In this document: positions 1 to 10,050 of the stretch, one piece after another | Layout: each line of letters opens with the position of its first letter | Position numbering within the stretch: the first letter of the stretch is position 1 | Assembly (NCBI RefSeq): GCF_000003605.2 | Contig: NW_003133371.1 | Location: 61,353-95,554 of the forward strand | Source of the DNA: Saccoglossus kowalevskii | Lineage: Eukaryota; Hemichordata; Enteropneusta; Harrimaniidae | Length of the DNA: 34,202 nt | Direction: 5' to 3' | Notes under the pieces: model-generated | What the model was told of the DNA's origin: nothing | The model's input: only the letters and a program-made list of their open reading frames with translations | Databases searched by the model: none | Translations under genes and position numbers: made by a program

Positions 1-1202
1 GAACTAATACGTGAAAACACTGGAAATCACACACACAAATGATTTGAGGGGCAATCCTCTTAGAGCGGATCGCCAATGCCATGTTCATTAGCATATTGAC
101 CGTGAAAATATCGAAAACATTATTGCATGGGTGATATGCAAATTAGTTTTAGTCAAAATAAGTGACTGCCTAGAAGTACCATTATTGTTGTTCAAATTTC
201 ATTTCACTCGGCAAGTATATTCATGTACCCCAAGGGTAAAATATCGCACTTCTAAATATTGTTTATTCCTGCTATGTTTCGAAAACGCTACTCTTCAAAG
301 AACTACTTTGTTTGCATATGGGGTGTGGAAATACCGATTTCATAGACGAATCAAAATAAACTGCAGTACATTTGTAATAATGTGGTATACTTCATTTCTA
401 CTGAAAACGTTTTCCCCTGAAATAAATTCCAGTGAAAATGCCATTTACCTCATACTCCTTTGAGACACAGCACAGAAAAAATCGGATTCACATGTAATGC
501 TTGAAAACGTTTCAGCGAAAATAAATTTCATAAGAGTTGAAATGAACAAATTATGTGACACCCGACCCTACCACTCCACACACAATGTAAACTATATCCC
601 AAAACATCCTTTCACTCACGGTTTCACCAGTGCATTCTATTTGACTTCAAAAGAAATTGCAATAAAAAAATTATTTAATGATAATTTCAGCCTCTAGTTC
701 AGCACTGATTAAATAAACTATCTCGTCTTCATGCCAACTTGAAGTTATCATTCATTGCCTACATCAGTGACTTCAAAATACATGTTTCAATCCCAGGAAT
801 TTCACTTGCTATTAATTGCATGGGACTGCCAGTCTTCCATGATTTTCTATTGTAATATCAATTTTGCGATTACTCTGAACATGAAGCTGTAACCACAGAC
901 CGTCCTTGTATAAGCACCGGTTAGGCAGGCTTGAACTATGCATGTGAAGCCAGCCGAGAGGTATATTCAATCCTATAGATTTCTCATTGTTTGGTAACTA
1001 TTTGCTGCAAATGCAACAAAAATCAATATAAAAATATTACCCACACAGCATTCTACAGGTTACTTGTTGCATATAGAGATTGTTTTCTGGGTTATTTCCC
1101 ATTGTGTTGGTTTATAAATTACAAGTTTAAATAATCCAATCTTTGTTTTAGCAGCTGTGAAAAAAGGGGAGAGTGTATTGTTTAGATTTCTAACTATATT
1201 TT
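1..1202. other. No gene seen; probable upstream/intron DNA of the GPCR gene
   Basis: AT-rich sequence with only short open frames (for example 131-463 and 497-697) that show no recognisable domain and have low-complexity composition. If the acceptor at 1218 is real, at least the right part is intron. Confidence 0.5.
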
Positions 1203-1218
1203 ATTTTATCATTTCCAG
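1203..1218 (+). promoter_or_regulatory. Splice acceptor before the GPCR coding exon
   Basis: A T-rich tract ending in TTTCCAG lies 30 bases before the GPCR start codon. It suggests that the 5'UTR is split and that the promoter lies upstream, possibly outside the window. The donor exon was not found. Confidence 0.6.
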
Positions 1219-2364
1219 GTTCACGAGTGGTATCACTGTTAAATAACCATGACGACAGCAGCTCCGAACTTCACCGACTTCGGAAACTATACGGAAATCG
1301 TGTCACGCGCAAGGCCGCAATGCCACTTTGAGAGTAAAGAGGCCGAGTTCGTTTTTTATACTATTTCGTGTGGCGTTGCTTTAGTTGGAAACTTTGCCTT
1401 CTTCATGGTAGTTATCAAAGTAAAGTCCATGCGAACCGTACCCAACGTGTTTTTCATGAATTTGTCGTTGGCCGATGCTATATTCATGGCGTACTATGTG
1501 ATTTATCTATCGGCCTATAAATGGCAGATCAAGTCCGTATTGCTGTTCCACAGTGGAGGAGGGCATGCCATAACGGACGTAGGATTTTGCTCGTCGTTGC
1601 TGACTGTCGCACTGATCAGCATCAACCGATATGTGGCGATATGCTACCCATTCAAAGCGGAAAAGCTTCGGTTGCAAAGCCGATCGAGAGTTGTTGCTTC
1701 GATCACGATTTCTTGGATTTTTAGCATCGCCATTGGCCTTCTCGACTTTTTCGCTTACGGAAGCGAGTACCAGGAAACGCTGATCGTCGTTCTACTCTCT
1801 CTAATGTTCATCTGCATCATTTTCTCCATCGCCGTTGTCGTAGTAACCTACGTGGTGATTGCCACCAAGATGATGAAGAAGAAGCCGCGTTACGCACCGG
1901 CCGCTAACAACGGAAACTCCTACATTTCGGAAGAAATTCACGTACTGTTGCTATGCGTGGCGATAACTGCCATCTTCGTCATCAGCTGTGCGCCCCTGGC
2001 AACAGTGTACATCGTTGCTACCGTTAACAAGGCAATCGGCAGACGGTCCATACCCTTGGAAAAAATCATGTGTCTATCGTACGTCGCCCGACTGATGCTG
2101 TCACTACATTTTACGCTGAATCCGATTCTGTACAACATCGGTAGCAGGAATCACCGAGCAGCGTTTCGAAAAGTGTTCTGGCCGAGAAAGAGGCATCCGC
2201 CTGTGAACTCCATATATCGAGATGTTGACCCTTCACCTTTGAACTCGTCAAATATGAGCATGACGATGTCCACCTACGGTGAAAGGTCGGTCCTCGCCAC
2301 ATCAAATAATTCACTTTGAGACCGAGTCTTTCTATCTCCCACGAATATGCGATCAGCAAATAAA
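1219..2364 (+). CDS. Class A (rhodopsin-like) GPCR, single coding exon, CDS 1249-2319
   Basis: The CDS at 1249-2319 encodes 356 residues with seven hydrophobic segments, so it is an integral plasma-membrane receptor expected to signal through G proteins. Two N-glycosylation sequons lie near the N terminus (N7, N13). Class A landmarks seen are GN in TM1 (N48), SLAD in TM2 (D76), NRY plus VAICYP after TM3 (126-134), W156 in TM4, a proline-containing TM6 (CAPL, 247-250) and NPILY in TM7 (291-295). The tail is basic, then Ser/Asn-rich. The start is well supported: an in-frame TAA lies at 1240-1242 and the context is ACCATGA. A splice acceptor (AG at 1217-1218) after a T-rich tract implies an upstream 5'UTR exon. 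AATAAA at 2359-2364 is the likely polyA signal. The cysteine expected at the top of TM3, the TM5 proline and the TM6 toggle tryptophan are missing, and the second extracellular loop is short. This recalls the melanocortin/lipid/cannabinoid/adenosine (MECA) group. Ligand unknown; orthology not assigned. Confidence 0.93.
2359..2364 (+). terminator. Polyadenylation signal of the GPCR gene
   Basis: AATAAA lies 40 bases after the stop codon of the GPCR, with T/GT-rich sequence about 40-70 bases further on. This gives a very short 3'UTR. Confidence 0.6.
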
Positions 2365-4274
2365 AGACTTTTAACTTGTAATCTCTCGTAGACTACGAAG
2401 TATTTGCTGTACTTTATTGTCGGTGTACTGCATTTCATTCACGTAATACGTTAAGGCTAACACTATGCTTATCAAATTTACGTGGTCGAATATTTATCCC
2501 GGCGTTTGTGCAACTATGTACCCCGCACGAAAACAATTTACATTTTTATACCAATCAAGTGAAAACGTATACTGAGAATTAATATTCAAAATCTGTGATT
2601 TTACGAAATGAAGAATCATTGCCACCTGGCGCCTAGCAGGGAAAACGAGTATATCTGTGCCACAGTGAAGGTGTCATCTATTCTGTCGCATATAACATGC
2701 CGGTAATCACTCGTCGCTGGGAAAGTGAGTTTACAATGTGAAAAAAAAGCTGAAAAACATTGTTTGATAATCAATCAGTCAATCAGTGAAGTGGTGATGA
2801 CGTTTACTCGCCTTATTACTTAGTATACGCGACTAAAGTAAAACCCATCGACGATTTGCGTTTAATCAGACAATTTCAAGCCATCATGTCTTGTACCCTA
2901 TAATACAGGTGCGAAGTTGATGTGGATGCATTATGGGCTGAATACCGATATATTCAAAACAGGTGCAGCTAACTTGCGTCATCATTGGAGTAAACAGAAA
3001 TGTCATATAAATGCCAGGTGACAACTAGTTGGCAACGCTCACATCCAATTTCGGATTGGTTATTAACATAACCTGTACGTTGTTACCGAGAAATTGGACA
3101 CTAGTACTACGGGTAATTACCCCCACCTCGAAACTGTTCTTAGATACATATAAGAATAAATCTCTGGTTTATCTTGAATTATTATAGTTGCAAAATATTG
3201 CCTAAATATACAACATCAGAAACGCACAGTGACATGTCAATTACAGTTATGTCTGCGTTTGTTTGAAATCGCCGACAGTACAGTAACCCTAGTTTATGCG
3301 CGTGTCTATCAAACTGAGGTATTTTCCAAATGAACTATCAATCAACCTTAAATTTATAATTACTTTGAAACTCTATGTGTTGTGTTCGACAGTTTATACA
3401 TTAATAACTACTGGAATCCGTTATCGCTGTGTCGGTGTTTAATTACTTATTCGTGCACACGTTCGGATGACGAAACTTAAAAAAAAATATTGACATTTAT
3501 TATGATGTTGTTTTGTAACATTTTACCGTCACAATGCTGCCATGTCTTTCAATAGCAAGATGGTAAGTCAGCTAATCACTAAATTCGCGTTAAGGCGTGA
3601 TGCGGTTGATACTGACTACACCTTGTTTTAAATAGTTCATATCTTCTATAGTCGGATGTCGTAGATAGGCGTTATTATATTCGCTCGTCGCAAGATGCGA
3701 CTGTGCCCTGTTTGACACCACTGTGTCAATTATATTTCCCGTTACGGTGAATGGTGCCGTTCTGTGGTTATCGTTGTATTTGATCGATAGGACATGACCC
3801 CCAAGGAAGTAGCCAGCGGTTACGATTCCCATCTTGAGTTTGCAAGATATTTAGAAATCAAGTAAGATGGAAATCAAATCGTATTGTAACCTTGTCGGCT
3901 AATTCTCAAGTAGATGAGTAGTTTTCTCGTGTTTTTTTTTCCAAGGATGTCTGGCAAATTGATCTTACATGTTTTCATCTTTATACACCATCGGGACGTT
4001 TCAATTACTCATGATGTTAAAAATCTTTCTTAAGGGAAAATAATAATCAGCACATGCCAATTATTTTCAACGGAAACAACCTAAGGACGTTTGTATGATT
4101 CACAATTTGACAACTGAAGTATATAATATTCTAAACCGGAAACACTGATAAATCGCCTGAAATGAGGTGTGACGCGGGGTTTTGCGTGTGACCCACTATT
4201 CGGTCCCTGATATAATTTATATAAGTTATATTTAATAATACATGTCTCAACTTGTAAATACAGAATTTCATATA
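2365..4274. other. Intergenic stretch, no confident gene
   Basis: No domain recognised. A minus-strand open frame at 3590-3832 (80 codons) is less AT-rich than its surroundings and has plausible codon use, but it matches no family I recognise and lacks clear splice context. An imperfect hairpin lies at 3044-3098, with arms beginning TCCAATTTC and ending GAAATTGGA. Confidence 0.5.
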
Positions 4275-4566
4275 TTAAAGCGCGGTAGTCGTCGCGCTGC
4301 GCATGTGCGACATTTGTGATGATAAACATTGATTTTCCCACAATTTAATGCGTTCTTCAAATGGAAATCACAAGTATGAGGTTTGACCTGGGCGCGACTT
4401 GCACTGATTACCGACGGTGACTCCTTCCAATCACATGAAAATTGCCTAATTAAAGCTTGGAAACGTCTCAGTTAGTTGATCTGCGCAACAGTCAAAGTCG
4501 CCATCTTTGTTTATATGAGACCCATATATCTCGCACATGCGCAGCGCGACGACTACCGCGCTTTAA
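4275..4566. mobile_element. TTAA-flanked MITE, 284 bp, perfect 32-bp terminal inverted repeats
   Basis: The left end at 4275-4310 and the right end at 4531-4566 are perfect reverse complements over 36 bases. The outermost four bases on each side are TTAA, the target duplication made by piggyBac and Kolobok transposases. The element proper is then 4279-4562, starting AGCGCGGTAGTCG. The interior codes for nothing, so this is a nonautonomous element. The ends do not start with the CCC typical of piggyBac, so Kolobok-like or unclassified fits better. A YY1-like motif lies inside (4497-4509, minus strand). The perfect arms suggest fairly recent activity. Confidence 0.85.
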
Positions 4567-5756
4567 CTTTTCAATGCACGCAATCTGGTTGAAATGATTG
4601 TGCGAAGTTTTAAGATCGTATTCCTGGCACTGACCAGCTGATTGATTGAGTGTTGTGGATGTGGATAATTTCCATAGCTCTGTCCGTAGTTTTGTATAAT
4701 ATTCAATTTCATGTGTATTCCACATTGTTTACATCACGGTGTTTATTTTCTACACGTATCTTCTTTGTGACGCGTCACTTCATTGAATGGCGGATTGATT
4801 CTTATCATGACTGTGAATAACAACCGAACTTCTTTCCAAGCCGAGAGTTATTAAATGTCTCAGGCTGGCGACAAATGTGATGTTTCAGTTTCAAAAAATC
4901 GTTGTCTCATATTTCGGTTGTAAATCTTTTGGGGGTAGTGGATTTTTTTCAATACATTTTATTTATGAATGTAATTTTGTATTAAAAACAATACGTACTG
5001 ACGATGGAATTGGAAGATGCATTATCGCACTATGAAAGTTTTGTTTTTATTTTAATTTATTAACAAAAATAAATATAATGGATTCATTTGTTTTCTTCAA
5101 TTTGTTCTGATATAAATTAAGGTTATGTATAGAAAGCATTGTTCACTGTGATATATGGTTAGGTGGCGTGTGTGTGACCTGGTTTGATTACCAGAAAGTA
5201 TGTCCCTGGCCCACAACTGACCAAAAAACTGGGAAAATCGACGAGTGAAACAAAATAATGTGTTTTACTCAAAACGAGCTTCGATTCCGTAAATCATCAT
5301 TGGTAAGACAACATTGCTATTTCTGGTTACCATCATGATGTCTGTCTATTCTATTACATATCTCAATCTAAATATTAACATTCAGGTCCCGGAGTGGGGC
5401 AGTTATGGTTGTGCCTTTTTGTTATGCAACACAAAATACTAAAAGCCTGTTTCACATTTAATGTGCATAAGACCTGCCCAATTTAACTGTTTTTGTTTGT
5501 TGAATAAAAAAGATTTGATTCGCTTTCACACAGTCAAGACGTCGTGGATTTACTTAAAGCGCCCTCTTTTCTTTGGAATACAGATTTAGCTACATCAGAT
5601 ATGTCCAAGATGGCGGCCTCGACGTGTTCTTTCTCCTCGAAGTTTGTCTGTATTTTCGTAACAAATCTCGACGAAGACGTAATTTGCATCATCGTTCTGA
5701 AGTTCTCCCAACTAATTAGAGTGGTGGAGAGTGGGCACAACATCTGTTCAATTTGA
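4567..5756. other. Intergenic stretch with two regulatory-looking motifs
   Basis: No gene recognised. Overlapping open frames on both strands at 5534-5756 have no known domain. AGCGCCCTCT is at 5558-5567 and CAAGATGGCGGCC at 5606-5618. Confidence 0.5.
5606..5618 (+). promoter_or_regulatory. YY1-like motif
   Basis: CAAGATGGCGGCC matches the known YY1 core AAGATGGCGGC. The same 13-mer recurs at 8917-8929. No transcription start is identified nearby. Confidence 0.35.
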
Positions 5757-5870
5757 TTAGCTCGGGCTAAGCACCCAAAACGCTAACGTTAGTACCTTCC
5801 ATGGTTAAAAGTACCACATTACTGAAGATTCGTACATTTTAACGTTTGGGCATTCCTTAGCCCGTGCTAA
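5757..5870. repeat. 114-bp inverted repeat, MITE-like
   Basis: The arms at 5757-5771 (TTAGCTCGGGCTAAG) and 5856-5870 are reverse complements with one mismatch. Looser pairing continues inward through ACCCAAAACG / CGTTTGGG. TA flanks GC at each end, compatible with a TA target site (Tc1/mariner-type), but this is weak. A further partial copy of the right arm lies at 5919-5932. Confidence 0.55.
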
Positions 5871-7618
5871 CTGTTGTTCTCTCCCGTGCATTAACGCAAT
5901 GGCCGATATGCAAATATACTTAGCCCGTACTTGATGTACCCTGTGAACACGACTATCGGTGTTTGATCTTAATTATTAAACTGAGTAACAGATCGTCGTA
6001 TGTATGGGTCTATTTCAAGGCGTACGTGAGTGTTATGTTGGTGATTAATTTCCTTCACAATTATACTTATTATAATGCTTGGGGATATTCTTACTGCTAT
6101 TTTTATTTTATTTTTGTTATTGCCGTTCATTACTATATTTTCATTTATCCCATTTATATTTCCATTTGCTGATTTGTATTTCAAAGTTTTTTTTTAGTTT
6201 TGTGGGTTTTTTCATTTTACTTGTCATTTTCATATTTTATTGTCGTTCATTATTATTAACAAAAAGTTTCTATTATGTTTTTATTTATCTTTTTATATTT
6301 TCATTAATGAGCGTTCTAAATGATTAATTTCTACAAGTTTAGTGTAGCCGATAAGGCAGTAGGCAACCAGAATTGGTGGAATCACGGTGGTTGTGGTCGC
6401 TTTGCTGAACAAGGACCAGAACGTCGACATTGCAAGGTGGCACAGCGTTAAAGATCACCTGTCTCGATGAGACATCCATTCTATCAATTGTCCTGTTTGC
6501 AATTGATGTTTCTAAGACGGCTGAGAAATAGCTAGAATCCATGTTAGAAGTAAAGCATTATCGAATTTTTACGATAACAATCCGCGCGTTAAGTTGTGGT
6601 CACCATTTCGTCATGCGAATCACTTTCCCAAACCGTGTACTTTAAATTGCAATTTTCTACAAAATCGCTAAAATTGACCTTTTAAGGTTAAGACTTTGGA
6701 TGATCCATATCTTAAACTAATTTCTCAGTGCATTCACGAATGGTATACATATACTAATTAATTCCGCTCTATGGCGATTGTAATAACGTTTAGTTCAATT
6801 TCACTGAATTGATTTATGACGTCATACATATTGGTAGAATACCTCACAAGTGAACTTATAATGCCATATTCATCATTAAACAGGTACAACATTTTCCATT
6901 ATTATACCATGACAGCCAATCAGATATTACAGATGACATATTCGTGAGTCGACCTGCTGCCATATTCGTATGTCTACCTCCATCCGAGTATCTTTACCTG
7001 ATTTATGTCAATAATTTGTCAGGAGAACACGATACGCGGCAATATTCGAGAACTGATTGGTTTGCCAGGTTTACGTTCATTATTTGACTATCTTACTAAA
7101 AAAATTCGATTTTGTAGCGATTTCGCGTCAAGCTTGCCTTCGATCTGCGATTGCGTAGTTCGTCTACCTAAATAATCTACGAGCCGTGGGCTTTGCCGTG
7201 CGACGAAACCGTTTTGTTTGATTTTGTTCCATATTTGTGTGTGTTTTGACAGTATGTCGACATATTATGTACAGTGTATTTGTTGAAATAGAATGGTGTT
7301 GACATAAACCTATACTGAATCAGTGTGCAGCTCGATTCAATGTTCTTATGCGAACTGGAACGCAGTATAGCCTGTAGCTGGACATATGATGGCGCTGGAT
7401 GTGTTTGTAAAAAATCAATTCTTCGCCAGGCTGAAGCTGTTGAAATTAGGTTTATCAAAACAACCATGAAAGTAAAAAGGCGTCCATGATAAAACTCAAT
7501 AAAATGCAACTTGTATATTTCTGTTCATACATGCATTCAGCTCTACGAGCGTGACCTGGAAGATTGCCATGATTGAGTGCCACAATTTCTGTTTAATTAT
7601 TCGGTATTATACTAGTAA
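5871..7618. other. Intergenic, includes a T-rich low-complexity block
   Basis: 6080-6330 is very T-rich, with an imperfect 120-base periodic duplication (TATTGCCGTTCATTACTAT at 6118 recurring as TATTGTCGTTCATTATTAT near 6238). No gene recognised. Confidence 0.5.
6817..6824. promoter_or_regulatory. Perfect CRE palindrome TGACGTCA
   Basis: An exact match to the CREB/ATF site. A second exact match is at 21254-21261. Neither sits by an identified promoter, so function is unproven. Confidence 0.25.
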
Positions 7619-7666
7619 TACAAATCACAGTCCCTCGACACCGGTGTTGAGGGACTGTGTACAAAT
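7619..7666. mobile_element. 34-bp palindromic insertion, copy 1, with 7-bp target duplication
   Basis: The unit at 7626-7659 starts CACAGTCCCTC and ends with its reverse complement GAGGGACTGTG. The centre ACACCGGTGT is fully palindromic. Only one base pair of the 17 is mismatched. The unit is bracketed by the direct repeats TACAAAT at 7619-7625 and 7660-7666. It has 21 G/C of 34, in AT-rich surroundings. It is too short to encode anything. A second copy with different flanks lies at 33677-33724. Confidence 0.85.
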
Positions 7667-9994
7667 GTACAAACGCTTCGCCTAGGTTGACAATGAGCTC
7701 TTCGGGTCACTAAAACTGTATGTCCACCTCTGTCGGGGTGAACATTTGTATAATGGTAGTCTTAGGAGAAGTTTCAACCTTTTTTCCATGTGTATTCTTA
7801 GTTTAGTTTAATCTGTCACCGAAGGGAGATTACTGTTGGTCATTTCCTTATATGGCATGTCTCCTTATATGGAATTTCCAATCAAATCACAGCATGCGGA
7901 TCAGGTGATCATGCACACCTAACTACGTGTATAAAATCAGTATATTCTGGTCACGTATATATGTGTGATAGTGTAAAGTTGCAATACAACACCAGACGTC
8001 GGTATGAACATGATAAAATTGCTATTGGCAATTACTGGTATTTTATACACAATTCTATGTGTCAGATTCTGTATAATTTCACTTTGTCAACAAAAGTAAA
8101 AAAAGATGTTTGTTTTTTTTCTAATTTGTATGAAATACACTAAATAGCGCATGGATGGATACGAATTTTGATTTAATGGTTTTGGAATTGAAATGCCGAG
8201 CCTATAGTGAAATGTGTGCTTTCTACGCCACCGCATTAGGTAATCATGATAATTATAATACTGTCAAAATCAATACACGTATATCGTGTCATAGCTATGC
8301 AAATGTCAGATTACTCGAAGCGATTCAAATTTAGTGTGTGTATTTTTTGCGCTATTTTGTACTGATCGTATTTGTTATATTGATGAAGATGATGATTGTA
8401 GTAATCTGTCTGAATAACTGGGTTCCGGTTATAGAAGAGTTATTGTCTGAAAAGGTAAATATGTATAATTGTGAATGACACCAGCGTACGTCAATGAGTT
8501 AGTCAACTCTCTACGCTCCGGAGTTACAAAGAACGGAGTTCTTTCCAAGCATACTGCTGTTGATGTTTCCTTGCTCCATCGGTCGAGAACCCCCCCCCCC
8601 TCCCAGGGTATGTCCCTGTTCTGTTCCTTGTCATTCATCCCAGCAGCCAATCAGCGACGGGCTCACAGTTAGATGACGATTTCGGTTTCAAATACCCCCG
8701 GGAAAGTGTTCTATGTTCTTAGTGTAATTAGGTGTTCGTATTTGAGGGATTTTTCCATACAAAAATGCCGAATTCGGTCGAATTTTGTTATCGGTTGGCT
8801 TAATATTACCCCCAACGGATCGTATTTCTGTGAAAGATTGGCATTTTTGTCCAGATTTGTAGGAATCTGAAAAACGCGTTTCTCAACTTGTCTCTTATTT
8901 AGTTTTATGCTGCATTCAAGATGGCGGCCCCCATATAGTAAACGTATTTATTTAATTATCACGTGTGCGCCAACTGACTGTGTTTTTACCCTGGGTAAAT
9001 GGGCTACAAGTATAAGCTTGCAGCTGTCGCCTGACTCAAAAATAAATTTTGTTTTAAAGAAAAGAGTTTATAATAAAAATTGTTTCCTTAAAATAGATTG
9101 CCTAGCAAAATGATGTGTTATATAGGTTGACACTCATTTTTCTTGTGAAACCATTACATCGAGATTCGAGTCTGTAGGCTGTTAATAGAGTGAAAAGATG
9201 TATCGAATATGCATTCACGGCGTCACGTCTGTTTCTGTGCATGTTATTTCAATAGTGTAATTTTATCAAAATGAACATGTGCTCGGTAATCTACACAGCC
9301 AGTGAAAGCTCTTTGCAATTATTTTCTGTATTATTCATGGAAAGGCTGATCGAAATTAAAGAAAACGTCTCCACTTTGGTTACTATGGAAACATCAGAAT
9401 CGGTACAAGGACATAGTTTATCAGCGATGATGGCAAACTGATATCGATAAGATGGCAGATGTTCCCAGACAGACAAGTCTGTCGCATTAAATATTATTTT
9501 ATATTGAAACCCAATTATGGATTGTTTTAGTTTTAACTATTCAGACAGTTTTATGCTATCCCATGGTGACCTTACGAATGATATGTGTACTGTGTGGTAC
9601 GTCGATGCCAAGTGATCGGCGTTCGCAAATAGGGAACACGCCAATGTTTAGTGTATACACAGGTAACAATTACAAATATACCGCTATTCCACAGTTGTTT
9701 TTAATTCTACCCATATATTACGTTGAACACAGAGGCGATGTTCACGCTATTAGTCTTGAATCCGAGAACTCTACACGAATCGCGTTGTGTGAAGAAATGT
9801 TGACGCGTAAACAGATACAACATGAGTAAATTTGTAAGGGTAATTTGTGAGGAAACTTCGCTTTTACTTATGTTAATAGTATGCAAAATATTTAGAAATT
9901 GCTTTGGTTCATCCAGCTGTATATTATATGTGCTTTCCGCATCTTATTAGCAATTTACCAGTGTGTATTCATTATGACTTGGTCACATGGGTCA
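7667..9994. other. Intergenic stretch, no confident gene
   Basis: Short open frames (for example 8475-8672, and 9563-9829 on the plus strand) have no recognisable domain. There is a C-run at 8590-8600 and a YY1-like motif at 8917-8929. Confidence 0.5.
8917..8929 (+). promoter_or_regulatory. YY1-like motif
   Basis: CAAGATGGCGGCC, identical over 13 bases to the motif at 5606-5618. No associated gene start found. Confidence 0.35.
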
Positions 9995-10050
9995 GTGTGA
10001 CCTCAGACTAGTAATACAAGTAATACAATATTACTAGTCTGAGGTGTGAC
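9995..10050. mobile_element. 42-bp palindromic insertion with 7-bp direct repeats
   Basis: The unit at 10002-10043 has perfect 14-base arms, starting CTCAGACTAGTAAT, around a 14-base centre. It is flanked by GTGTGAC at 9995-10001 and 10044-10050. Taking one base fewer on the left gives an 8-bp repeat (GTGTGACC, to 10002 and 10051), so the exact boundary is ambiguous. The interior holds GTAATACAA twice in tandem. It is noncoding. The size and duplication length resemble the 34-bp unit at 7626-7659, though the sequence is different. Confidence 0.65.

Noticed and set aside
1938-2359. Minus-strand open frames under the GPCR
   Set aside because: Antisense shadows of the receptor coding exon.
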